NCBI GenBank assembly: GCA_002316275.1
Contig: DCDE01000013.1
Span: 1-64,000, forward strand
Direction of reading: 5' to 3'
Length of the DNA stretch: 64,000 nt
Origin: Caldifarciminota bacterium UBA1063
Lineage (GTDB): Bacteria; Hydrothermota; Hydrothermia; UBA1063
The notes under the pieces are model-generated. The model ran no database searches. It was not told the DNA's origin and saw nothing but the letters and a program-made list of their open reading frames with translations. Both the position numbers and the translations under genes were made by a program. Each line of letters begins with the position of its first letter. Positions within the stretch are counted from its first letter, which is position 1. Below, piece by piece: positions 44,101 to 52,732 of this stretch.

Positions 44101-45471
44101 ATGAATATCCACGATGAGAGAAACCAAACGATGATATTTACACGATTTCTGTCGGCCTTCCATAACATTAAACTTTATGGAAGCACACATAATGTGAGTG
44201 AAAAGAGCCTTATTGAATTAAAGGATACAATAGATAGCATACTCCAAGAAAACGATGAATTTACTTTAGTATTCAGGGGTTGGCACGTATATTTCTGTGG
44301 AGAAAGGGTAAAAATATCATCAGCTAACTTCTCGTATATAATGCAACTTATAGATTTATTTCAGGGAAAAAATACCGGAGGAATCAAAATCTCGAAAGGT
44401 TTTACGATTCAAGAGATTAGCCTTTTTATGGAGCTTCTAACAAAAGAAAACATTACAATTGACGAGATAACTCAAAAACTTACTGAATCCGGTTGTATTT
44501 CAATTGTCGTTATTCCTCTATTTGTTCAGCCTACAGAACTGCTTGACCCAAGAAAAAGAGTAAAACAGGTCTATTTTGAAACTATAAACCTTGTAAAAAA
44601 CCTTGCAACCCAAAGTAACTTACAAAGAAGCACATATACAAAGTTTACTGTTGGAGTTTTATACTTGATTGACACCTTAAAGACTTCAGAGAGTTTGCTC
44701 CTCGGACTTACCGTCGTTAAAAATTACGATGACTTCCTTTACAATCATTCAGTTAATACTGCAATTCTTTCACTCTCCCTTGGAGTCAGGATTGGTCTTA
44801 AGAGTAAAGAACTTCTTCGCTTGGGCCAGTCTGCGATACTTCATGACATTGGTATGATCAATGTTCCACGTCATATTCTAAAAAAGGAATCTCTACTCAG
44901 TGACGAAGAGTGGAGAATTGTAAAAACCCATCCTATAAGTGGGGTACAAATTGTCTTGGACCTGATGGGGCTTTCCGAAGAAACTGCGCCTATATTAATT
45001 ACTGTAATTGAGCACCAGAAGGGATATGATGGTACAGGATATCCAGAATTTATTAAGAACCAAAAAATCTCTTTATATGCCCGGATAATCCAGATTGCAG
45101 ACTTTTATGATGCAGTCACGACACCGAGATTCTATAATCCTATCCCTATGTCTCCAGCGGAAGCAATAGCATATCTTATAAGGTACTCCGGGCAACTTTT
45201 TGATCCTATCATTTCTAAACATTTTATAAATATACTTGGTATTTATCCCTTAGGAAGTCTCGTCTTTCTCTCAACGGGAGAATGGGGGCTCGTAATCGGT
45301 CAGCCACAAGATCCATCAACACTACACAAGCCCTTGGTATTAATTATCAAAGATAGTGATGGTAAAGATATAGACCACAAGATGATAGACTTGAGCCAGT
45401 CAGAAATTGAGATTATGAAAGCTGATTCCCCATGGAAGTATGGAATTGATCCTGCAGAATATTTGATTTAG
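44101..45471 (+). CDS. HD-GYP domain protein with altered metal motif
   Basis: A 456-residue protein. The N-terminal domain (about residues 1-145; LSAFHNIKLYGSTHNVSE, VYFCGERVK) parallels that of the preceding gene. The HD-GYP domain (about 200-390) has HSVNTAILS, ILHDIGMINVP (His248-Asp249) and EHQKGYDGTGYP, where the usual HHE is HQK (Gln306 for the second His). Canonical members hydrolyse cyclic di-GMP; the changed ligands leave activity uncertain. A C-terminal 70-residue tail follows. AAGGAG precedes the ATG. The stop is 1 base from the converging polX stop. Confidence 0.85.
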   Translation: MNIHDERNQTMIFTRFLSAFHNIKLYGSTHNVSEKSLIELKDTIDSILQENDEFTLVFRGWHVYFCGERVKISSANFSYIMQLIDLFQGKNTGGIKISKGFTIQEISLFMELLTKENITIDEITQKLTESGCISIVVIPLFVQPTELLDPRKRVKQVYFETINLVKNLATQSNLQRSTYTKFTVGVLYLIDTLKTSESLLLGLTVVKNYDDFLYNHSVNTAILSLSLGVRIGLKSKELLRLGQSAILHDIGMINVPRHILKKESLLSDEEWRIVKTHPISGVQIVLDLMGLSEETAPILITVIEHQKGYDGTGYPEFIKNQKISLYARIIQIADFYDAVTTPRFYNPIPMSPAEAIAYLIRYSGQLFDPIISKHFINILGIYPLGSLVFLSTGEWGLVIGQPQDPSTLHKPLVLIIKDSDGKDIDHKMIDLSQSEIEIMKADSPWKYGIDPAEYLI

Positions 45472-45472
45472 T

Positions 45473-47197
45473 TTACTTTCTCTTAGTATTCAGAAGCTCA
45501 ATCAGATCTTCTAAAGGTCTCGTATTGATAACATCATTTGGCATGAGCCATGCTCTCCTCGCCTGCCCTATGCCAAGTCTCACCATACTAAACTGACCGG
45601 TGTGGTGGGCATCGGTATTTATCACAAGTAAAACATCTTTTTCCTTCGCCTTTTTAGCATTTACATCGTTGAAGTCAAGCCTCTCGTAATAAGAATTTAT
45701 CTCTATAAAGGTCTTAGTCTCAACTGCTTTTTCTATGATTGCATCAATATCAACTCTGTATCCCTCTCTCTGGCCTATCAACCTTCCGGTAGGATGTCCA
45801 ATAATCGTTACAAATGGACTTTCCATAGCTTTTAAAATCCGTTCTGTGGCATCTTCGTTTTTCTTCCACATATGGATAGAGGCAACAACAAAGTCAAGTT
45901 CAGCCAAAACTTCGTCAGGGTAATCCAGTTTCCCATCAGCTAAAATGTCAACTTCCGTGCCCTTTAACAATCTAAACCCGCCAAGTTCTGAATTTAACCT
46001 GTCTATCTCCCTATTCTTTTCCCTCAGTCCATCAATGGCAAGGCCCCCCGCATATTTAACAGACTTGGAATGGTCACATACTCCAAGATAGCTATAGCCA
46101 AAACTAATAGAATACTTTGCAAGCTCTTCGAGACTGGAACTCCCATCAGAATAACTAGAATGGACATGCAAATCTCCCTTAATGTCTTTAAATTCAACTA
46201 AATTTGGGAGATTACCGGCCAATGCTGCTTCTACTTCGCCCTGATCTTCACGAAGTTCAGGTGGTATCCATTCCATCCCTAAAGCCCTATAGACTTCTTC
46301 TTCCTCTCTTCCAGCTACATATTTATCGCCCATAAAAACGCCATACTCAGAAACTTTCAGTCCTTTTGATTTGGCAATAGACCTCACTTTTACATTATGG
46401 CTTTTAGAGCCAGTAAAGTACTGCAAAGCCGCACCCCAAGATTCTTCTGACACAACCCTCAAATCCACCTGATATTTGTTTTCGATTACAACCGATCCCT
46501 TGGTGTCACCGCTGGCAAGCACATCTGAAACAAGGGGGTACTGGGTAAAATATTTTATTATTTCACTCCCATTTGGCCCTACAACAAGAATATCAATATC
46601 TCCAACGGTTTCCTTCATTCTTCTGTATGATCCACAGGGTGAAATAAATTTTACATATTCACACTTGTTCATATACTCGAGTAGTTCTTCTACAATGCCC
46701 ATAGCAACACCAAGTGGCATTCTTTCCTGCATGCTTAGATACAGTTCCAGCCCCCTCTTAATATTTTCGATCTTTTTTTCTCCCATTCCCGGTAGCTGAA
46801 GTAATCTAGGATCATCAAGTATCTTCACAAAATCTTCCATTTTTGTAACCCTGAAGTTATCGTATATTTGCTTCAACGTTCTGGGACCAATACCTGGTAC
46901 ATTCATCAATATAAGGAGGTCTGGTGGAACCTGGCTCATTACCTCTTCGTATTTTTGAAATGTTCCCGTCTCGAGGAATTCTGCAATTTTTTTTGCAATG
47001 CCTTCACCAATCCCTGGTATCTTCTCAAGTCCAGATAAACCTTCCATTTTGTAAATCTCGGAAACTTCTTCATCCATCTCATCTAAAATACGAGAAACTT
47101 TTAAATATGCTCTAACTTTGAATGGATTCTCTCCAAGAAAGTCAAGTGCACTTGCTAATTCCTCAAACCTTTTTGAGAGCATTTTGTTTATTTTCAT
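45473..47197 (-). CDS. polX: DNA polymerase X with PHP domain
   Basis: A 574-residue family X polymerase. The 8-kDa and helix-hairpin-helix parts (GLEKIPGIGEGIAKKI, MNVPGIGPRTLKQI, LQLPGMGEKKIENI) are followed by the palm with VGDIDILVVG and VDLRVV acidic residues. The C-terminal PHP phosphoesterase domain (DLHVHSSYSDGS, VCDHSKSVKYAGG, INTDAHH) supplies 3'-5' exonuclease and AP-endonuclease functions in characterised homologues. It would act in base excision repair. Leaderless promoter. Confidence 0.95.
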   Translation of the reverse strand: MKINKMLSKRFEELASALDFLGENPFKVRAYLKVSRILDEMDEEVSEIYKMEGLSGLEKIPGIGEGIAKKIAEFLETGTFQKYEEVMSQVPPDLLILMNVPGIGPRTLKQIYDNFRVTKMEDFVKILDDPRLLQLPGMGEKKIENIKRGLELYLSMQERMPLGVAMGIVEELLEYMNKCEYVKFISPCGSYRRMKETVGDIDILVVGPNGSEIIKYFTQYPLVSDVLASGDTKGSVVIENKYQVDLRVVSEESWGAALQYFTGSKSHNVKVRSIAKSKGLKVSEYGVFMGDKYVAGREEEEVYRALGMEWIPPELREDQGEVEAALAGNLPNLVEFKDIKGDLHVHSSYSDGSSSLEELAKYSISFGYSYLGVCDHSKSVKYAGGLAIDGLREKNREIDRLNSELGGFRLLKGTEVDILADGKLDYPDEVLAELDFVVASIHMWKKNEDATERILKAMESPFVTIIGHPTGRLIGQREGYRVDIDAIIEKAVETKTFIEINSYYERLDFNDVNAKKAKEKDVLLVINTDAHHTGQFSMVRLGIGQARRAWLMPNDVINTRPLEDLIELLNTKRK

Positions 47198-47203
47198 ATG
47201 ATA

Positions 47204-47232
47204 AATTTAAAACAAGGAAGAAAATCTTTCAA
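47204..47232 (-). promoter_or_regulatory. promoter of polX (leaderless)
   Basis: Minus strand TTGAAA (47227-47232), 17 bases, TAAATT (47204-47209), then 6 bases to the ATG at 47197. Confidence 0.62.
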
Positions 47233-47282
47233 GATCCATAGTAAACTTTCACTTTATATACTTGAGGCATAAGTCTCAACAC

Positions 47283-47311
47283 TTGAATATGTGAAAAGTA
47301 AATAATATAAT
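47283..47311 (+). promoter_or_regulatory. promoter of polysaccharide export cluster (leaderless)
   Basis: TTGAAT (47283-47288), 17 bases, consensus TATAAT (47306-47311), then 7 bases to ATG 47319. This is the strongest match in the window. Confidence 0.78.
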
Positions 47312-47318
47312 AAATGTT

Positions 47319-49700
47319 ATGAACAACGATGAGTTCTCTTTCCAAGACATAAAAGAAGCAATAGTAAGAAAGGGACGAATTGGTCTTATAGTTTTGACCG
47401 TGACAGTACTCGTAGGCGTAATATATATTATTACGAAGAGCCCTGTATACGAGTCAGAGATCAGGGTAAGACTATCTGGAGCATCTTCTGTCACAGAAAT
47501 GGTAATTATGGGAGCTACAACGCCATGGAATGATGTACCCACTCAATTAGAACTCATTAAATCGAAGAATATTCTCAAACGAACCGTAGATAAGCTCAAC
47601 CTCAGATTTCAACCTCTGAGCAAAGATTTCTCACAGTTCGTAGAGATAAAATCTCTCACTGTTCACCACGACAATGTACCAAACGCCACATACCTTCTCG
47701 AATTAAAAGAGAAGGGCTTTAATATCATGACGGAAAACGGCGACACAATACTTAAGGGTGCATATGATACCTTAGTTACATCGGATATTATAGATTTATG
47801 CCTTACCCCAGTGTCACAAAAAACCGCTGGTAAAGCTCTAAAATTCACAATTGTAAGTACGGACAATGCCGTAAATGCCTTATCAAAAAATGTTAAAGTA
47901 AATCAGGAAGGGAAATCTTTCATTGCAGTTGTTAAAGCCCGAGCTGGTGATCCCATCCTCGCAAAACGAATTGCAGAAGAGATTGCCACTGGATACTATG
48001 AATTTACATTAGAAGATGTAAGGTCCCAAGCTAACTCTCTAAGACTCTTTTTGGAAGAGCAGATAATAAACATAGAAAATGACCTAACAAATTACGAGAA
48101 CCAGCTTACAAAAATAAAAGATGAACTCGGTACATACAACTTTTTTGCTCTGGAAAATCTTTCAGAAAGTATGAAAGATATCTTTTCGAAGATGAACGAC
48201 TTAGAATTTGAGAAAGTTAGGGCAACTATTGAGAAAGCCGAAGCAGAAAATGAGATTAGTATAATAAAGCAACAGATGGAAGGCCATGGTTATTTTAAGG
48301 AATATGCACAGATTGCCGCAAATTTGGAAACCAGTGGAGACCCGAAGCTTACTGCCCTCCTGAATAGGCTTTATGACTTAGAACTAAAAAAGGCCTCCCT
48401 TAGCCAGAAGTATAATGAGGAAAATCCTGAAATTAAAGCCATAAATTCACAAATAGAAGAAATAAAAAAATCGCTCATAAAAACTCAAGAGGAAGGAACA
48501 TTTCAGGCTGTCTCTACATCAGATCCAGTATTCCAACAGTTAGCGCAGCAGCTAATTAGAAACCAGGTAAACCAGTTAACACTTGCTACAAGGGTAACAG
48601 CAATAGATTCATCCTTGAAAATATATGAAAGTAAAATTGGGAATTTACCCGAAAATGCTTTAATGCATAGTAGGATAAAACGTAAAATTAATGCTCTTTC
48701 AGGCATTTATAGCTTACTACTGGAGAAATTAGAACAAACAAAGATCGAAGAGGCTTCAAAGATATCTGACGTAAGAATCGTAGACTACGCTATGATACCC
48801 ACTACCCCCGTATCTCCTAAGAAGTTTCAGACTATATTTATCACTGTGATTCTTGGGGCCATTCTTGGTCTTTTTACCACTCTAACCCTTTATAATCTCG
48901 ATGACACAGTAAAGTTCGCATCCGAAGTTGAAAATATTACGGGAAGGCCTTGTTTAGCGAAAATACCCACCTTTAATAACTCAAGAGGAAAAGCAAATGA
49001 AGTCAGACTGGTAGTTGACAGAGATCCCCTTAGTCCCGTAACTGAATCATTCAAAAAACTTCGGTTTAACATCGAGATCCTCTGCAAAGAACACCCAAAA
49101 ATTATCGCAGTCACAAGTTGCATTGAAAATGAAGGAAAATCAACTACTGTTGCGAATCTTGCATTAGCGTATGCCTTCGCCGGCTATAAAACGCTTATCA
49201 TTGACGGAGACCTTAGAAAACCAACGCAACATGAAATCTTTAGCATTTCAAATGAGGTGGGTTTCTCTGATCTCATTACAAGAAACACTTTAAAACCCTA
49301 TAACACCGAATTTCCGAACCTCTTTGTACTTCCAGCAGGAACTAACTCCTTAAATGTCTTAAAAGTACTCGATGCCTTTGACCTCAGTAAGATTCGAGAC
49401 CTACTACTTGAGAATTTTGATATAATAATCGTTGATACTCCTCCGATACTTCCTGTAGCAGAGTCAAACACACTGGCAAGCTTTGCAGGAAATCTCATTC
49501 TCGTAACACGAGCTGAATTTACATCAAAGAAATTACTATATGAGGTTGTTAAGTCTATTCCAGAGACAGTAAATTTCCCGGGAGTTGTTGTAAACTCTTA
49601 CCGTGGTGGGGAAAGCTATTATAAACATTATAAGTACTATAAGAAGTCTGAAAAAAATGGCACAATCAGCACAATCTTGCACAAGTTAGGCAAGAAATAG
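47319..49700 (+). CDS. Wzz/Wzc-type polysaccharide co-polymerase and BY tyrosine kinase
   Basis: A 793-residue inner-membrane protein. Membrane helices lie near residues 25-45 and 500-525 and enclose a periplasmic Wzz domain with long coiled coils (about 230-400). The cytoplasmic kinase domain has Walker A IENEGKSTTVANLALAYA (close to residue 600), Walker A' LIIDGDLRKPTQ and Walker B IIIVDTPPIL. The tail is a tyrosine cluster (GESYYKHYKYYKK), the normal autophosphorylation region. It sets chain length and export of capsule or exopolysaccharide. The next two genes fit the same pathway. Confidence 0.92.
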   Translation: MNNDEFSFQDIKEAIVRKGRIGLIVLTVTVLVGVIYIITKSPVYESEIRVRLSGASSVTEMVIMGATTPWNDVPTQLELIKSKNILKRTVDKLNLRFQPLSKDFSQFVEIKSLTVHHDNVPNATYLLELKEKGFNIMTENGDTILKGAYDTLVTSDIIDLCLTPVSQKTAGKALKFTIVSTDNAVNALSKNVKVNQEGKSFIAVVKARAGDPILAKRIAEEIATGYYEFTLEDVRSQANSLRLFLEEQIINIENDLTNYENQLTKIKDELGTYNFFALENLSESMKDIFSKMNDLEFEKVRATIEKAEAENEISIIKQQMEGHGYFKEYAQIAANLETSGDPKLTALLNRLYDLELKKASLSQKYNEENPEIKAINSQIEEIKKSLIKTQEEGTFQAVSTSDPVFQQLAQQLIRNQVNQLTLATRVTAIDSSLKIYESKIGNLPENALMHSRIKRKINALSGIYSLLLEKLEQTKIEEASKISDVRIVDYAMIPTTPVSPKKFQTIFITVILGAILGLFTTLTLYNLDDTVKFASEVENITGRPCLAKIPTFNNSRGKANEVRLVVDRDPLSPVTESFKKLRFNIEILCKEHPKIIAVTSCIENEGKSTTVANLALAYAFAGYKTLIIDGDLRKPTQHEIFSISNEVGFSDLITRNTLKPYNTEFPNLFVLPAGTNSLNVLKVLDAFDLSKIRDLLLENFDIIIVDTPPILPVAESNTLASFAGNLILVTRAEFTSKKLLYEVVKSIPETVNFPGVVVNSYRGGESYYKHYKYYKKSEKNGTISTILHKLGKK

Positions 49701-49710
49701 GGGGAACGAC

Positions 49711-50286
49711 ATGCTCTTTAGTTCTATCATTGCTCTAATTTTATCTTCTTTAGTACCAGGGGATGCAATAGTGATAAGATCAACCAACTACAGGGAGCTA
49801 AATGATACGCTTTTTGTGATAGCTGATACTACTGCAGAACTACCATATATAGGTAGAATTAATGTATCTGAAATAACGGAAGAGAGTCTTCGCAGCTTTT
49901 TCATAGATACTTACAGCAAGTACCTTAAGGAACCCGACTTGGCTGTATTTGTTCTCTATAGGATCTCTATATTAGGAAGAGTTAATAAACCGGGCATCTA
50001 TTACGTACCACCTTTCGCAGGGCTCGGAGATATACTCGCTATGAGTGGTGGCCCACTGCCAGATGCCTCGCTTGGTTCGATAAAAGTATATTCAAACGGA
50101 AAATACAGAAAAGTAAACTTTGAAAAAAGTGTTAAAGAGTCACTTAACATAAAGGACTTAAAGATCTCTTCAGGGACTGTAATCGAAGTTCCTAAGAAGT
50201 ATACAATAAACTTAGATGACATATACAAATTTGCCGCTACAGCGGGTATTCTATGGAGTATATACAGCGACGTTCTCATAGATTAA
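49711..50286 (+). CDS. short SLBB-type polysaccharide export protein
   Basis: A 191-residue exported protein with a signal peptide (about residues 1-15), a polysaccharide export domain start (PGDAIVIRS), one SLBB segment (ISILGRVNKPGIYYVPPFAGL) and a C-terminal hydrophobic helix (about 168-190). It is far shorter than Wza (about 380) and than the SLBB protein at 15450-16703, so it may be a periplasmic accessory piece. It is preceded by AGGGGG and lies 10 bases after the kinase gene. Confidence 0.82.
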   Translation: MLFSSIIALILSSLVPGDAIVIRSTNYRELNDTLFVIADTTAELPYIGRINVSEITEESLRSFFIDTYSKYLKEPDLAVFVLYRISILGRVNKPGIYYVPPFAGLGDILAMSGGPLPDASLGSIKVYSNGKYRKVNFEKSVKESLNIKDLKISSGTVIEVPKKYTINLDDIYKFAATAGILWSIYSDVLID

Positions 50287-50296
50287 AGGAGGGCAG

Positions 50297-51613
50297 ATGG
50301 CCCGGAATTTCAAAGAAAAGATATGTAAAAAAGAATCTCTAATTGGTGTAATTGGGCTCGGATATGTGGGATTACCCCTCGTAAGGGAATTCTTGAAAAA
50401 TGGGTTCAAAGTAGTGGGTTTCGATATCGACTCACATAAAGTTGAAACCCTCATGAAAGGTGAGAGTTACATAAAGCACATCAATAACGAATTTATAAAA
50501 AATGCGGTATCAAACAAGAGATTTGAAGCCACGAGTGATTTTACGAGGCTTAGGGAAGTAGATGTAATAATCGTTTGTGTACCGACACCCCTTGGTGAAC
50601 ACTGGGAGCCAGACCTTTCATATTTAATAAGTACAGCAGAAATAATCTCTAAGAATCTAAGAAAAGGGCATATTGTTGTGTTTGAAAGTACAACGTACCC
50701 AGGAACTACTGACGAAGAGGTGCTCCCTATACTCGAAAAATCTGGGCTTAAAGTGGGCGTAGACTTTTACCTCGGGTTTTCGCCAGAGAGGGAAGACCCT
50801 GGAAACAAAAACTATACCACTGCTACGATCCCCAAAATAGTGAGTGGAATTACTGAGAATTGTTGTGAATTAATAAAGGCACTTTATGATCAGATTGTTG
50901 TTAAGACTGTACCAGTTTCTTCAACAAGAGTGGCTGAGGCAGTTAAGCTCTTGGAGAATATATACAGGGGTGTGAATATTGCCCTAATTAATGAACTAAA
51001 GATGATATTTGATAAAATGAATATCGACATATGGGAAGTTATTGAAGGTGCAAAAACGAAGCCCTTTGGATACCAACCCTTCTACCCAGGGCCAGGCTTG
51101 GGAGGGCATTGTATCCCCATAGACCCATTTTACCTTACATGGAAGGCTAAAGAATACGACATTGCTACAAGGTTTATTGAACTTGCAGGAGAAATTAACA
51201 CTTCCATGCCATACTATATCGTGGACAAAGCCATCAGAGCTTTGAATTTACACGGGAAAAGTATCAAAAACGCCAGTATACTGGTCCTTGGAGTATCGTA
51301 TAAGCCAGATATTGACGATATGAGGGAGAGCCCAGCTCTTAAAATTATTAAGATACTCATGGACGAAGGAGCAAAAGTAGATTACAACGACCCATTTTTC
51401 CCAGAACTCGCCCCCGTTAGAAAATACCAGTTTACTCATAAATCTGTTGAATTAACTGCGGAAAATCTTAAAAAATTTGACCTGGTAATTATAGTTACCA
51501 ACCATTCTTCTTACGACTATGATTTCATTAGAAAAAACGCAAACTTGATACTCGACACAAGGAATGCATTCGGAATAAAGGGGCTAAAAGAATCAAATAT
51601 TATTAAAGCTTAA
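50297..51613 (+). CDS. nucleotide-sugar dehydrogenase (UDP-GlcNAc/UDP-Glc 6-dehydrogenase family)
   Basis: A 438-residue NAD-dependent enzyme that oxidises C6 of a UDP-sugar to the uronate. The Rossmann start is IGVIGLGYVGLPLV. The motif GFSPEREDPGN is typical of WbpA/WbpO-type UDP-N-acetylglucosamine dehydrogenases. The catalytic Cys is in GGHCIPIDPFYL, and the C-terminal domain has VLGVSYKPDIDDMRESPAL. With the Wzc-type kinase it indicates an acidic polysaccharide. AAAGGAGGG precedes the ATG. Exact substrate unproven. The last 11 bases overlap the converging gene. Confidence 0.88.
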   Translation: MARNFKEKICKKESLIGVIGLGYVGLPLVREFLKNGFKVVGFDIDSHKVETLMKGESYIKHINNEFIKNAVSNKRFEATSDFTRLREVDVIIVCVPTPLGEHWEPDLSYLISTAEIISKNLRKGHIVVFESTTYPGTTDEEVLPILEKSGLKVGVDFYLGFSPEREDPGNKNYTTATIPKIVSGITENCCELIKALYDQIVVKTVPVSSTRVAEAVKLLENIYRGVNIALINELKMIFDKMNIDIWEVIEGAKTKPFGYQPFYPGPGLGGHCIPIDPFYLTWKAKEYDIATRFIELAGEINTSMPYYIVDKAIRALNLHGKSIKNASILVLGVSYKPDIDDMRESPALKIIKILMDEGAKVDYNDPFFPELAPVRKYQFTHKSVELTAENLKKFDLVIIVTNHSSYDYDFIRKNANLILDTRNAFGIKGLKESNIIKA

Positions 51614-52106
51614 CCCTCTCAAATACAAATTCAATACCATCCGGTAATATGTTAACTTTTGCTAGCCTTACCATGTTTCTAAGCGAAGATGTAACACTGT
51701 ACCATTTGGGATTAAGGTGAAAAATCTTTTCAACATCAATAGCTATTTCCTTACCCTCTCTTTTCAAAATTCCATTGAGATTTTGCTCAAGGGAGCCCAA
51801 TGGTCCATCTATAAATCTTAATACTATGAGACTAGTATCGAGTTCTAGCCTGATTATTTTTAAATTATCATTCCACTCAATTGACTTTACGTATACTTGT
51901 ATCTGAATAGGAAAGATATTTACGCCCACGATTTTTAAAACACCTGCTCCGAACAAAATTTCAAGGTTACTAAGGTATGGGGACAAATAAAATCGCAGCA
52001 CATGCTCTATAAAATCAGCTGGTAATTTAACAAAAAAATCTTTCTGATTACTTTTCTCAATCTTTTGAGAAAAGTAATCATTTACAATCTGCAACAAATC
52101 GGGCAT
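51603..52106 (-). CDS. hypothetical protein downstream of lexA
   Basis: A 167-residue soluble protein that I do not recognise. It is rich in beta-type hydrophobic strands (VLKIVGVNIFPIQIQVYV, then KIIRLELDTSLIVLRF) and ends with a basic-hydrophobic strand (DGIEFVFERVKL). There is no signal peptide or catalytic motif. AGGAGGG lies about 10 bases upstream of the ATG, 2 bases after lexA. Codons 9-21 contain a perfect 16-bp inverted repeat followed by a T-run on the coding strand, so transcription may stop early in this gene. Confidence 0.7.
   Translation of the reverse strand: MPDLLQIVNDYFSQKIEKSNQKDFFVKLPADFIEHVLRFYLSPYLSNLEILFGAGVLKIVGVNIFPIQIQVYVKSIEWNDNLKIIRLELDTSLIVLRFIDGPLGSLEQNLNGILKREGKEIAIDVEKIFHLNPKWYSVTSSLRNMVRLAKVNILPDGIEFVFERVKL
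52032..52080 (-). terminator. terminator-like hairpin inside the gene after lexA
   Basis: Arms TGATTACTTTTCTCAA (52045-52060) and TTGAGAAAAGTAATCA (52065-52080) are perfectly complementary with a 4-base loop. On the minus strand the stem is followed after 6 bases by seven T (52038-52032). The stem has only 4 GC pairs, and the T-run is slightly distant, so termination may be partial; attenuation or RNA processing are alternatives. Confidence 0.5.
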
Positions 52107-52108
52107 AT

Positions 52109-52726
52109 TTAATCTACCCTCCTGAACAATCCTATAACCTTGCCCATTACATAAAGGCGAGCTTCTTCTTTCTTCAGCTTAACCTCTTTATAAGCGGGGT
52201 TTTCCGGAAGTAAATACACACACTCCTCGTCCATTTTGAACCTTTTGCACGTAACCTCATTATCCACAAAAGCGACTACCAAATCACCATCTCTTGCTTC
52301 TGCGTCCAATTTAACAATTACTATGTCCTTATCAAGAATTCCAGCGCCGGCCATACTGTCCCCTTTTATCCTGAGAGCAATAGTATTTTTTGAATCCTTA
52401 ATGAATATCGTGTCAAGAACAATATTTCCCTCAGTCTCTTCAATTGCCGGTATGGGGAAACCTGCAGATATCTTCCCAACAAGGGGTATCATCACCGCAC
52501 TAGATAACTTAAAATGTAAAAGTTCAATTCCCCGCGGTTTCCTACGGCTCCTTTTTATAAATCCTTTAGTTTCCAATACTCTTAAATGTCTCTGAACACT
52601 ATAAATATTGTTGGGCCCCAAGTTAAGTCCATTAGCAATCTCTCTTATTGTAGGTGGATACCCCCTCGTAAGAATAAAATTCTGAATGAAATCTAAAACC
52701 TCTTTTTGTCTATTTGTTAAAACCAC
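52109..52726 (-). CDS. lexA: LexA repressor
   Basis: A 205-residue SOS repressor. The N-terminal winged helix (TNRQKEVLDFIQNFI, GYPPTIREIANGLNL) is followed by the self-cleavage domain: Ala-Gly site in KISAGFPIPA, Ser nucleophile in KGDSMAGAGI, and Lys in EVTCKRF. GTG start after GAGGAG. It is third in an operon with a CBS protein and an ion-type permease, not next to a DNA repair gene. I saw no obvious LexA operator in the promoter of this operon. Confidence 0.93.
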   Translation of the reverse strand: MVLTNRQKEVLDFIQNFILTRGYPPTIREIANGLNLGPNNIYSVQRHLRVLETKGFIKRSRRKPRGIELLHFKLSSAVMIPLVGKISAGFPIPAIEETEGNIVLDTIFIKDSKNTIALRIKGDSMAGAGILDKDIVIVKLDAEARDGDLVVAFVDNEVTCKRFKMDEECVYLLPENPAYKEVKLKKEEARLYVMGKVIGLFRRVD

Positions 52727-52732
52727 TACTCC

